64,000 bases of DNA from Symbiodinium natans (GCA_905221605.1 CAJNDS010002331.1:256001-320000), one strand, 5' to 3'. Positions 21,375 through 31,172 are shown, counted from the first letter of the stretch. A program made the numbers and translations. The notes: generated from the sequence alone by a model not told the origin.

Positions 21375-22490
21375 GTCCAGGGCCTCTAAGTACCGCGCCT
21401 GTCAGCACAAACGATGCATGTGTCGCGCCTGCCAGCGTTTGGCGAGCCCCCCGGGGGCTCGCCAAACGCTGGCAGGCGCGACGCATGCATCGTTTGTGCT
21501 GGCAGGCGCGGTACTTAGGGCCCCTGGACCTTTGCCGCGCGCGCGCTGGGGGCTCGCCAAACGCTGGCAGGCGCGACGCATGCGTCGTTTGTGCTGACAG
21601 GCGCGGTACTTAGAGGCCCTGGACACTTGCCGAGCGCGCGCTGGGGGGCTCGCCAAACGCTGGCAGGCGCGACACATGCGTCGTTTGTGCTGGCAGGCGC
21701 GGTACTTAGGGCCCCTGGACCTTTGCCGCACGCGCGCGCTGGGGGGCTCGCCAAACGCTGGCAGGCGCGACACGTGCGTCGTTTGTGCTGACAGGCGCGG
21801 TACTTAGAGGCCCTGGACCCTTTCCGAGCGCGCGCTGGGGGGCTCGCCAAACGCTGGCAGGCGCGACACATGCGTCGTTTGTGCTGGCAGGCGCGGTACT
21901 TAGGGCCCCTGGACCTTTGTACTTAGAGGCCCTGGACCCTTGCCGAGCGCGCGCTGGGGGGCTCGCCAAACGCTGGCAGGTGCGACACATGCGTCGTTTG
22001 TGCTGACAGGCGCGGTAGTTAGAGGCCCTGGACCCTTGCCGAGCGCGCGCTCGGCAACGGTCTAGGGCCTCTAAGTACCGCGCCTGTCAGCACAAACGAC
22101 ACATGTGTCGCGCCTGCCAGCGTTTGACGAGCCCCCCAGCGCGCGCTCGGCAACGGTCCAGGGCCTCTAAGTACCGCGCCTGTCAGCACAAACGATGCAT
22201 GTGTCGCGCCTGCCAGCGTTTGGCGAGCCCCCCAGCGCGCTCGGCAAGGGTCCAGGGCCTCTAAGTACGCGCCTGTCAGCACAAACGACGCATGTGTCGC
22301 GCCTGCCAGCGTTTGGCGAGCCCCCCAGCGCGCGCTCGGCAACGGTCCAGGGCCTCTAAGTACCGCGCCTGCCAGCACAAACGACGCATGTGTCGCGCCT
22401 GCCAGCGTTTGGCGAGCCCCCCAGAGCGCGCTCGGCAAGGGTCCAGGCCCCTAAGTACCGCGCTTGTCAGCACAAACGACGCATGCGGCG
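21375..22490. repeat. 97-bp tandem array with two palindromic centres
   Basis: About 11 copies of a GC-rich unit of about 97 bp containing GCTCGCCAAACGCTGGCAGG and GCGCGGTACTTAGAGGCCCT. One copy is on the minus strand (21375-21452), about six are on the plus strand (21453-22046), and about four are on the minus strand again (22047-22490). Symmetry centres lie at about 21452 (GCGAGCCCCCCGGGGGCTCGC region) and 22046 (TTGCCGAGCGCGCGCTCGGC). Many 60-140-codon frames here are only the repeat read through. Confidence 0.93.
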
Positions 22491-22708
22491 CGCGCGCGCG
22501 CGCGCCTGATGTTGTGCAGTATGGTGTTATGTGTGCATGAGGCGTGATGTGTATGTATGATGTAGTGCGTGATGGAGCTATGTGGCGCATCAGGTGCGTG
22601 ATGCGTGATGTAGTACGTGCCTGATGTTGTGTGGCGCATGAAGTGCGTGTGTGCGTGATGTGATGCGTGATGTGCGTGATGTGCGTGATGTGCGTGATGT
22701 GCGTGATG
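22491..22708. repeat. GTGCGTGAT low-complexity tract
   Basis: CG run (22487-22506), then degenerate ATGTTGTG/ATGCGTGATGTG units ending in five GTGCGTGAT repeats. Confidence 0.85.
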
Positions 22709-22798
22709 TAGAAGGAGGAAGGAGGAGGAGGAGGAGAAGGAGGAGGAGGAAGGAAGGAAGGAGGAGGAGGAAGAGGAAGAGGAAGAGGAAGAGGCCAA
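22709..22798. repeat. Purine-only tract (GGA/GAAGA)
   Basis: About 90 bp of G and A only on the plus strand (GGAGGAGGA, GGAAGGAAG, GAGGAA). Mirror symmetry could allow triplex DNA; this is a possibility, not shown. Confidence 0.88.
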
Positions 22799-22972
22799 AA
22801 GTAAGAACCCCACACAAAGATGTGGGGAACTAGCCACCCCTGCACTTTCGAGAAAACCCTACCCCCTAAACCCAGCGAAGCCTCTGCATCTGCTGCGTCT
22901 GAGGCCAAAGAGGGTCTAGAATCATCCGAAGAGCTGGAAGCCTCGGCGGGCACTGGGTCGGATGTAGTTCAG

Positions 22973-23115
22973 GGGTTTAGGGTTTAGGGTTTTGGGCTTA
23001 GGGTTTTGGGTTTTGGGTTTTGGGTTTTGGGTTTTGGGTTTTGGGTTTTGGGTTTTGGGCTTCTCTGGCAAGGCCGCTAGGGTGTAGGGTTCAGGGGTTT
23101 AGGGTTTTGGGATGT
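22973..23115 (+). repeat. TTTTGGG variant telomeric array
   Basis: After two TTTAGGG units, ten consecutive GGGTTTT-type heptamers. Degenerate TTTAGGG follows. Confidence 0.88.
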
Positions 23116-23450
23116 TGGGGGGCTGCTTGAGCTAGGATCCTCTCACTCAGGGCACTGTATCCTTGCCTTTGAAAAGGCATCCGTTTACAACAGGTGCGTA
23201 GAAGAGGACCTTAGTTTCAAACCACTACCACCAACCCCCCCCCCCGGTAGGATTCACCCCTAATCCCTCAACCCTAAGCCCTAAACCCTAAAACCTAAAC
23301 CCTAAACCTAAACCTTGTAGGGTTCGGCAGTACAGGGCTTTGGATTCAGGGTTTCGTGCAAACCCTAAACCCTAAACCCTAAACCTTTGTAGCTGACATC
23401 GCACAGGAAATCAAGGAGGAAGTTTCGCCAAACCAGGGTGAAATCCAATA

Positions 23451-23540
23451 GGGTTTAGGGTTTAGGGTTTAGGGTTTAGGGTTTAGGGTTTAGGGTTCAG
23501 GGTTCAGGGTTCAGGGTTTAGGGTTTAGGGTTTACGGTTC
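23451..23540 (+). repeat. Interstitial telomeric block, TTTAGGG
   Basis: About 12 units including three consecutive TTCAGGG. Confidence 0.92.
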
Positions 23541-23982
23541 CGGGGCAGATTCCCGAAAAATGAGGGTTTGCGCCAATAGCAAATAGACAGCCCGGCAAAA
23601 TAAGTGCCAATGCTTCTGTTTCTGTTGGTCAGTTTTTTCGACCCCATTGCAGAGCTGTGAGAAAAAACAAAGTACTCCTAGAGGTTTCGTAGCCAACACG
23701 GGGTGCAAGCTTGCAGCAAACCGCGGACGTTATCAACCCTGAGACCCAACCCAACGCTCGTGTAATTTAGGGCCTTAATAGTTCGAATAAGCGTTTTTTT
23801 TTTTTTTTTTGGGGGGGGGGGGGGCGATTCTTGAATATTTGCATAGGGACCATAGGGGAATACGATAACCCTAAACCCTAAACCCTAGACCCATTCCGAC
23901 CCATATTGCAGGCCAGTGACACTGGAGTGGATGTCGGGCAAGTAGAGGCAATGCCTCCCGCGCTTCGGACAGTTGGTGTGGC
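23541..23982. other. Unique spacer with T-run/G-run tract
   Basis: Non-repetitive DNA with T16 followed directly by G14 (about 23794-23825) and three CCCTAAA units at 23868-23892. No gene is recognised. Confidence 0.45.
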
Positions 23983-24018
23983 CTAAACCCTAAACCCTAA
24001 ACCCTAAACCCTAAACCC
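23983..24018 (-). repeat. Small CCCTAAA block
   Basis: Five units. Downstream, 24150-24310 holds very degenerate TTTAGGG-like DNA. Confidence 0.88.
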
Positions 24019-24553
24019 GAAAGCGGTGTGGTGGGTTGCGGGGGTTCAGCCCAAAGCTCCGCAGGGGGCTGGGGGTACAGTTGCCATCAGAGAGTCGTGC
24101 AGAGGTCTGAAAGTTGAGGGTTCCGGGGCCCAGGGCCCGAAGGTTTTTTTGGGGTTTTCAGGATGTTTAGGGTTTTTAGGGGCTTTCTGTTTTAAGGGCT
24201 TTAGGATTTTTAGGGTTTTGAAGCCATTGGATTGGGTTTAGGGCTTAGGGGTTTGGGTTCAGGGTCGAGGATTTAGGGTGGAGAGCACAGGGTTCAGAGT
24301 GTAAGGGTGGGGGGGGGGGGGGGTTGCTTCGACATCTTTGGTGTGGTTTGGAGTATGGGCGTGTTAAGTTTTGCACCCCAACCCCTGTGCGTGCGTCCTA
24401 AGCCCAAACCCTGAGCATCCTAGGGTCCTAGGCTGGGAGTCTTCTCAAGAACCTTCTGTGGAGCTTCTCTGGAAGATTTCTGGGCCTACGAATCGTAGAG
24501 TTTCGGGTTCTGAGTTTGTGGGCTTGGGGGATAGAGGCCGGGCTCAAAGCTCC

Positions 24554-24650
24554 AACCCTAAACCCTAAAGGGTTTAGGGTTTAGGGTTTAGGGTTTAGAG
24601 TGTAGGGTTTAGGGTCTAGGGTTTAGGGTTTAGGGTTTAGGGTTTCACCG
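24554..24650. repeat. CCCTAAA joined to TTTAGGG array
   Basis: Two CCCTAAA units meet GGGTTTAGGG at 24569/24570 without spacer. About 11 TTTAGGG-type units follow. Confidence 0.92.
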
Positions 24651-24699
24651 ACTTTCTCACCCCGACGTTCACAGCCGAGCCCGCGTCCAATGCAGGGGT

Positions 24700-24794
24700 G
24701 TACGGCATTCGGGGTACCTTATTGGGGTCCTTAAACCCTAAACCCTAAACCCTAAACCCTTTTAGGGGTCTATATCAGGGGTCCCTTTTTACCG
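24700..24794 (+). mobile_element. Family B fold-back element interrupted by CCCTAAA units
   Basis: Left part GGGGTACCTTATTGGGGTCC and right part TTTTAGGGGTCTATATCAGG match the 39902 and 6541 copies. Between them sits a run of four CCCTAAA units (24731-24760) that no other copy has at that place. Confidence 0.75.
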
Positions 24795-24967
24795 TCCACA
24801 CCCATGTCCGAGCCTCTGTCTGAGTAGCGCTGCGAGCTGGGTTTCTGAGTCCACGGGGACAGCCTCCCGTTCTGCTGGGGTTCAAACGCTGAGAGGGCAT
24901 TCGGGGGGCTCTAGGCCGAAACGCCAGAAACAGCCGACACTTTGCGGCTTGGATTTCTTTCTGATCG

Positions 24968-25030
24968 CCTAAACCCCTAAACCCTGAACCCTAAACTCTA
25001 AACCCTAAACTCTAAACCCTGAACCCTGAT
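24968..25030 (-). repeat. Degenerate CCCTAAA block
   Basis: CCCTAAA with CCCTGAA and ACTCTAA variants. Confidence 0.82.
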
Positions 25031-25144
25031 GGCGAACTAGAGGAGAGAGACCCAACGCATCAAACCGAAATACCTGCAACCCCGACACCACAAAATCCGA
25101 AACCTGAACCCTACATGGCGAAGGTCCACATCTTCCTTGAGGGT

Positions 25145-25240
25145 CTAGGGGTTTAGGGTTTAGGGTTTAGGGTTTAGGGCTTAGGGTTTAGGGTTTAGGG
25201 TTTAGGGTTGAGGGTTGAGGGTTGAGGGTTGAGGGTACCG
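25145..25240 (+). repeat. Interstitial telomeric block
   Basis: TTTAGGG units ending in five TTGAGGG units. Confidence 0.9.
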
Positions 25241-25304
25241 GGTTAGGGTCAGGGACGTCAGGGGCCACCCAAAGGCTCCAGTGAACAAGAAAAAAACCGA
25301 GGGC

Positions 25305-25370
25305 GGGTTTAGGGTTCAGGATTTAGGGTTTAGGGTTTAGGGTTCAGGGTTTAGGGTTTCGGGCTGGATC
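25305..25370 (+). repeat. Interstitial telomeric block
   Basis: TTTAGGG and TTCAGGG units ending in TTTCGGG. Confidence 0.85.
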
Positions 25371-25789
25371 CGTCTTGCATTGTGCTTCGTAAGGGTCGGC
25401 TGGTTGGGGGAGGGTTGGGGGGAAGTGGGAGGAGGCGGAATGAGGGGGTAGACGAAGAATGGAGAGGGCGGCTGGGTCTGGAATATCTTAACTCAGACAC
25501 CCTGACCTCCAAACTACCCCGTAATCATGCTCTACCTCGTCTTACTCATGGCTTCCATGACTGTAAAGTTGGGCGTCCGGGTACAAACCGCAAGCAAGAG
25601 AAGATGCAAGTTGCCAGGCCTGCAGCCTATCTTCAGACTCCACGAAGACCGTGTGCATCGTGCCCGTATATGTACACGGTTTGCTGCCTCCCTGGTAGAA
25701 CAGCCGCATAGCACACCCTCTTAACCCTCACATCTCATCCCTCCGAAAAAACAGAGCATCGCGCACTGCGTGGCTAAGGTGAACTTCCA
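25371..25789. other. Unique segment, no confident gene
   Basis: GC-balanced DNA with a 109-codon plus-strand frame (25382-25711) beginning with a G/R-rich stretch. No domain, and overlapping frames on both strands. Not called as a gene. Confidence 0.35.
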
Positions 25790-25940
25790 GGACTTTCTAT
25801 CAACCGCCCACCCAGAGACTCCAAAACCCCTTAATTAAGGAATATGTCTTAAATCACATTAGGGTTCCTATCATAATTTAAGGTATATTCCTTAATTAAG
25901 GGGTTTTGGAGTCTCTGGGGACTTTCTATCAACCGCCCAC
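25790..25940. mobile_element. MITE-like element with 34-bp inverted ends and 22-bp direct flanks
   Basis: Perfect terminal inverted repeats of 34 bp start CCAGAGACTCCAAAACCCCT at 25812 and end at 25918. The centre is AT-rich with further partial pairing. An identical 22-bp direct repeat (GGACTTTCTATC..., 25790-25811 and 25919-25940) flanks the element exactly. It has no coding capacity. Identity of both flanks and termini suggests recent insertion, and the flank is unusually long for a cut-and-paste target duplication. Confidence 0.88.
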
Positions 25941-26092
25941 GGAGGCAGATGTATCGAAAAGACAGGCCGAGCGACCTTGCGCCCTCCCTCCGGCACGGCT
26001 GCCTCCGATTTGCAGAGACAAGCCAAGCCGGCCAATCAGGGAATAGGCTTGAACCGGAATCCGCGTCTGACGCCAGGCAAAGAGTTAAAGGT

Positions 26093-26240
26093 TTAGGGTT
26101 TAGGGTTTAGGGTTTTGGGTTTTGGGTTTTGGGTTTGGGGTTTAGGGTTTTGGGTTTGGGGTTTAGGGTTTGGGGTTTGGGGTTTGGGGTTTGGGGTTTG
26201 GGGTTCGGGGTTTGGCGTCTAGGGTTGGGTTTAGGGTTCT
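26093..26240 (+). repeat. Telomeric block rich in TTTGGGG and TTTTGGG
   Basis: About 20 heptamers, mostly TTTGGGG variants in the middle. A further six TTTAGGG units lie at 26388-26428. Confidence 0.9.
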
Positions 26241-26932
26241 TAGAAGCTGTGAACCAACCGCACTGCAGAATCATGCAGGGGACGACTACCCCAAATGTTG
26301 GTGTAAGGCTCGGGCGAGGAAGCAGAAAACTGTACCGCCCGCGCATTTGGTTCCAAGGTTGGGAGGTCCGGCGTGGGGCTCACGATCAGGGTTTAGGGTT
26401 TAGGGTTTAGGGTTTAGGGTTTAGGGTTTGGTGCATAAGTTAGACTCCTTGCGCACTTCCAGCTGCCCCGAAAGTATTTTGGATGGTGCAGGGTTGACAG
26501 TCCAGCTGTGTAGAAAACATCAGGCCGGCGAGCCATTGAACCCCCTCGACCATCATGAAGACTGAGTCCCACACACTCTGGCTTGTAAGGGTTTGGGGGT
26601 GAGGGTTTAGACCAACCCCTGTACAACTTTCAAGAAAGATACCAGGTCCTGAAGGCAACTTACCCACGCTAAGCCGCTAAACCCTGCACCCGAAACCCGC
26701 TACTCTTTGTAAGTATATGACTGCGTACACAAAAAATACGTTTAAAGAAATAGACAGATAAATAGATAGATATATTTTTTGCTGTAAGCCTTTGGATTTA
26801 GGATCAGCATGTAGGGATGGGTGCTCCTGCGCCGACCCCCCTTCCACTTTATGGGGCGGGGTCTAGGCGCACTCGCATGGCAAACCCTAAACCCTAAACC
26901 CTAAGTCCTACAAACCCCGCAAACCCTAAAAA

Positions 26933-27000
26933 CCCAAAACAAAACCTACAAACCAAATGGGTTTAAACCCAAAACAAAACCTACAAACCAAATGGGTTTG
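26933..27000 (+). repeat. 34-bp direct duplication
   Basis: Two identical adjacent units of AACCCAAAACAAAACCTACA followed by AACCAAATGGGTTT, next to CCCTAAA units at 26881-26905. Confidence 0.88.
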
Positions 27001-27143
27001 GGACTCCGAAGAAACCACACACGCCCAAAATCCGAAAGCCAGACTCCTGACGAGCAGCACATGACAACGCAAGCAATCAAGGAACAGCCACCAAGTAGCG
27101 TGCTCATGAATGGGTTGCTATTATCACAGGACAAATCCGAAGA

Positions 27144-27210
27144 AACCCTAAACCCTAAACCCTACACCCTAAACCCTACACCCTAAACCCTAAACCCTAA
27201 ACCCTAAACC
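27144..27210 (-). repeat. Interstitial telomeric block, CCCTAAA
   Basis: About nine units with two CCCTACA variants. Confidence 0.9.
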
Positions 27211-27301
27211 CTGACAAATCAGCAGAAGCAATCTCAATGTTCCAGGGCTGCCCGCCCCACCAGGCAGTTCCCTGGCACTGGGGGACTCTGAGCTGAGAGA
27301 A

Positions 27302-27395
27302 GGGCTTAGGGTTTGGGGTTTAGGGTTTAGGGTTTAGGGTTTGGGGTTTAGGGTTTAGGGTTTGGGGTTTGGGGTTTAGGGTTGAGGGTTTACAG
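27302..27395 (+). repeat. Interstitial telomeric block
   Basis: TTTAGGG and TTTGGGG units alternating in no fixed order. Confidence 0.9.
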
Positions 27396-27425
27396 TTTAC
27401 TGGCTGGTGGTTGAGGGCTGTTTCC

Positions 27426-27577
27426 AGTCTACTTGGAGGTTCATGGTAATTAGCAACCAATTAGAACTGTACTTATAACCCACTTATAAGCCCCTTAAGT
27501 GCCCTAGTCTGCTTATAAGTATAATTCTAGTACAGTTACAATTGGTTAATAAGTACCAGGAACCTCGAAGTAGGACT
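27426..27577. mobile_element. Fold-back element, family A, copy 1
   Basis: Inverted ends AGTCTACTTGGAGGTTCATGG and (right end reversed) AGTCCTACTTCGAGGTTCC extend into a shared core AACCAATT..AACTGTACT. The centre carries TTATAAGC on both arms. About 152 bp, non-coding. Related copies lie at 44541-44690 and 52207-52326. Confidence 0.75.
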
Positions 27578-28320
27578 GGGGCTTCGAGGTCGAGGGCTCT
27601 GGGGCTAAGGGAGTTGCTAGCCTCACGTGGGCTGCTGGAAACAAGCCCTAAAACCCTTATCCTTAAACACTAAACCCTAAACCCTAAAACCCTAAAGCCT
27701 AATTCTTAAACCCTAAACCCTACACCCTCAACGTCTCTGGCCTGCTCGTGCAGAGAACTTTAGAGAGGTCGAGGGTTTCAGGGTTTCGGGAGCACGGCAA
27801 CCGAGTAAGCCCGAAATTCAATGATACACAATTCTAAGAGGCTTGCCAAACCTAACCCAGCGGAATTGGGAAAGCGCATGGACTAAAACCTCTCAACAGC
27901 CTTAAACCCTAAACCCTAAACCCTTAGACTAGTTCTTAATTAGGTACCTGTAGGGCCCGTTAAAGGAGGATGTAGTGTACCTACTTCCTCAAGAGCCGGT
28001 AAGGTTCGTTTTGCCTTGCAATATCAAATGTGATGACATAGAGGGCCTGCAGGCCTGCACAAGGCTGGAGTGGCGTGAGGTGTCAACATGGCTGCTCATG
28101 GTCTCAGGTTTAGGGGTTTAGGGTTTGGGGTTTAGGGTTTGGGTACCCTCAATCCTAAACCCTAAACCCTAAACCCAGACCGCGAAGCCTACTCTGAAAA
28201 AAACTTCGGAAGCTTTCAGGGTTGAGGGCGTTGCTGCCTTTCAGGGCCTAGTTGGGTGATGGTTCAAAGGAACGTGCCTTGCCGGCAGGCAGAAAGCTAC
28301 CTGGCCGGGCACTTTTGGCA

Positions 28321-28755
28321 GGCTTAGGGTTTAGAAGGCTTAGGGTTGAGGGTTCTTAGGGTTCTTAGGGTTCTTAGGGTTCTTAGGGTTCCTAGGCTAG
28401 GGTTCTTAGGGTTCTTAGGGTTCTTAGGGTTCTTAGGGTTCTTAGGGTTCTTAGGGTTCTTAGGGTTCTTAGGGTTCTTAGGGTTCTTAGGGTTCTTAGG
28501 GTTCTTAGGGTTCTTAGGGTTCTTAGGGTTCTTAGGGTTCTTAGGGTTCTTAGGGTTCTTTAGGGTTCTTAGGGTTCTCAGGGTTCTTAGGGTTCTTAGG
28601 GTTCTTAGGGTTCTTAGGGTTCTTAGGGTTCTTAGGGTTCTTAGGGTTCTTAGGGTTCTTAGGGTTCTTAGGGTTCTTAGGGTTCTTAGGGTTGAGGGTT
28701 GAGGGTTGAGGGTTTAGGGTTTAGGGTTTAGGGTTTGGGGTTGAGGGTTTCGGGT
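28321..28755 (+). repeat. TTCTTAGGG nonamer array flanked by telomeric units
   Basis: About 37 nonamers GGGTTCTTA (about 28350-28690), with one GTTCCTAGGCTA break near 28388, one inserted T near 28560 and one CTCA variant near 28577. TTGAGGG and TTTAGGG units follow. The 118-codon frame across it is only the translated nonamer. Confidence 0.95.
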
Positions 28756-28803
28756 GGTTTCTGAATTCGGGCTCAAGGCTTGGGTGCACCCTGGCTTGGC
28801 TAA

Positions 28804-28844
28804 GGGTTCAGGGCTTAGGGATTTTGTCCCTAAGCCCTGAACCC
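28804..28844. repeat. Perfect 18-bp telomeric hairpin
   Basis: GGGTTCAGGGCTTAGGGA, a five-base loop TTTTG, then the exact reverse complement. The arms are a degenerate telomeric sequence copied in inverted form. Confidence 0.9.
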
Positions 28845-29586
28845 TAAACCCTAACCTTTAAACCCTCAACCCTAATAGAAAAGCACATCGTGGAGGCCTG
28901 CGTTTGGTGAGTTTAAAAACCCTAAACCCTAAACCCTAAACCCTTGAGGATGGATCAGCGCGCCCCATGGCATCCTAAACCCTAAACCGTTAGGCTATAG
29001 CAGGCTTTCTAGGGAATAGGGCTAGATGTCATTTCAAAAAGGCACCTAAGGGAACACCTGATAAGAGATCATTGTGAAACCCTCAAGAAGGGGGAGGGGG
29101 CTGAGGAGACTGTTGGGGGTTTGGCGCTTGAGTCTTAAGCCCAAAACCCTAAACCCCAAACTAAACCCTACACCCTACTGAAAGAGCTGTTTTAAGTTTG
29201 CAGGGCCTTAGCGCGTCAGCCCTAAAGCTTCCGGGGAGCTGGTGCTTGACGCTTAGGGCAGTGGATCCCCCAGGCAAGGCTGTGAAGTGGGCGATAAAGC
29301 TTGGGGTAGACCTTTTTGGGGCTTCGGGCTTCGGGTTTAGGGTTTAGGGTTTAGGGTTCAGCATCTCAAGTTCGAGCATTTACTAGGCCAGCAGTGTGTC
29401 CAGGTAACGGAAAAGAACCCACCCGCCCAAAGAATCCCATACCATTACGAAAATAAAAGTCTATTCATTTCTTTTCAGACGCACCAAAAGGCCAAACAAT
29501 CATACAGACCTCAAGTTATTCCATCCAGGAACCCTGTGTCCTGAGTCAGTCCTGTGCCCTGCTGGCTTCGTGGCTCTGCTGAGCTG

Positions 29587-29770
29587 CAGGGTGCTGAACA
29601 ATGGGGGGGTCAAAGGGGTGCCAAAATGGCTCAGTCACAGGGGCCAGAATGGATCAAATTGCCTAATTCGTGCTGAACAATGGCGGGGTCAAAGGGGTCA
29701 CAGGGGCCAGAATGGATCAAAATGCTTAATTCGTGCTGAGCAATGGGGGGGTCATTGCCTAAGAAAGGAC
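29587..29770 (+). repeat. About 65-bp tandem repeat (GTGCTGAACAATGG), first part
   Basis: Three units with the cores GTGCTGAACAATGGGG, GGTCAAAGGGGT and CAGGGGCCAGAATGGATCAA, of unequal length. The 72-codon frame here is the repeat. Confidence 0.85.
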
Positions 29771-30054
29771 GTCCCGGTCATTCCGTGAAGTAAAGGATCA
29801 CCATCCCCCAAAAATGTCAGCCCAACAACCGGTCTCCCAGATCTGGGTAAAGGAAGGAACCTCAAGACTTTGTTGAGCTGAAGCAACTGCCTGCTCGACA
29901 TCTGCACTGGAAACATATGGGGACATCATCCTTTGGCAAGACCGTCGAAAGACCTGTGCGAGAAGCATCTGTCTGCAATGTCGTGCCCGCACCACTGTCA
30001 GTCACATCACCTCCCAGGTCACAGCTGCCGATGGAACGATCATTTGGGAGCTGG
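29771..30054. other. Unique segment inside the 65-bp repeat
   Basis: Non-repetitive DNA separating the two repeat parts. A 65-codon minus-strand frame (29798-29995) has no recognisable domain. Confidence 0.35.
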
Positions 30055-30160
30055 GGTTTAGGGTTTAGGGTTTAGGGTTTAGGGTTTAGGGTTTAGGGTT
30101 TAGGGTTTAGGGTTTAGGGTTTAGGGTTTAGGGTTTAGGGTTTAGGGTTTAGGGTTTAGC
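30055..30160 (+). repeat. Interstitial telomeric block, TTTAGGG
   Basis: About 15 perfect units inserted between the two parts of the 65-bp repeat. Confidence 0.95.
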
Positions 30161-30173
30161 AAAGCACATTGTC

Positions 30174-30290
30174 TCTTAATTCGTGCTGAACAATGGGAGG
30201 GGGGTCAAAGGGGTCAGAGGGGCCAAAATGGATCGAATTGCCTAATTCGTGCTGAACAATGGGGGTCGAATTGCCTAATTCGTGTTTAAC
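30174..30290 (+). repeat. About 65-bp tandem repeat, second part
   Basis: Two further units of TTAATTCGTGCTGAACAATGG type after the telomeric block; the last is truncated. Confidence 0.85.
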
Positions 30291-30492
30291 ATTTAAGGTT
30301 ATAATGGTAGAGAGGTTTAGGGCCTAGGGTTTAGGGTTTCGGGTTTTAGGGTTTGGGGTTTAGGGTTTAGGGTTTAGGGGCTCCGAAGCTCAAACGGCAG
30401 GGGCACGTGATAGTCCAGCTGCGACTCGTAGACAGATTCGCCGCCTCGTCTCGCAGGACAGGGGCATTCCGAGCTCTACCATATCCTATCAT

Positions 30493-30643
30493 GGGTTCCC
30501 CTACTCCCCCCCCTCTATACTACCCCCCCCCCTAGGTTCCCCCCATAATTAAGGCTAGTTAGGGATTATTATGCTTTAATTCAGGTTGTTTAAGGGGGGA
30601 ACCTTGGGGGGGGTAGTATAGAGGGGGATAGTAGGGGAACCCA
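30493..30643. mobile_element. Fold-back element E
   Basis: Inverted ends GGGTTCCCCTACT...CTCTATACTACCCCCCC and their complement (GTAGTATAGAGGGGGATAGTAGGGGAACCC) surround an AT-rich centre of about 50 bp. The stem is about 50 bp. Non-coding. No clear target duplication. Confidence 0.75.
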
Positions 30644-31172
30644 GGATCCGAAGGTCCTAAACTCGGAGCCCTGATAAGGCTCCGGCTGCTTGACTGTCCT
30701 TAAACCCTAAACCCTAAACCCTAAACCGTGGCTCAAAACCCTTCACCCAACGCCCTCCACGGAAAACTGAGGCAACGGAGCTCATCGCATGGCACGTAGT
30801 AGGGTTTAGAGGGTTTAGGGTCGTAGGGCCTGACCCGACCTTTCTAGAAACGGAAATGAGTGTTCCGGGCCTCCGGAAAATGGGTTCCGCCCATTAGTCG
30901 CTACCTTGAGTTACGTCGGGGTTTCCCAGAATAGGGCCACCCCTTCTATACCCCAAATAAAATAGAGCCCCCTTAAAGGGACCCCCAGCATGGGGCACCC
31001 CCTGCTGAAACCCCCACGTAGCTATTTGCGCCTCACCCTACCTTCCCAAAGACCCAACATGCGCAGGCCCCAACTCGTGACCTGGTTAAGCAATCCCTAA
31101 ACCCTAAACCCTAAGCCTGACGAGAGTGGCTGCAATGAATCAATCAAGCCATTCTTGACCAAAGACTCAATG

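Noticed and set aside
21402-22440. ACQRLASPPARAR-type repeat protein
   Set aside because: Multiple frames on both strands of the 97-bp array are open because the unit length keeps phase; no independent support.
28346-28702. 118-codon frame of LGFLGF/RVLRVL repeats
   Set aside because: Translation of the TTCTTAGGG nonamer array.
29617-29632. GCCAAAATGGCTCAG resembling part of the dinoflagellate spliced leader
   Set aside because: Only a partial match with an inverted middle (AAA for TTT), inside a tandem repeat; no splice donor after it. Not evidence for the lineage.
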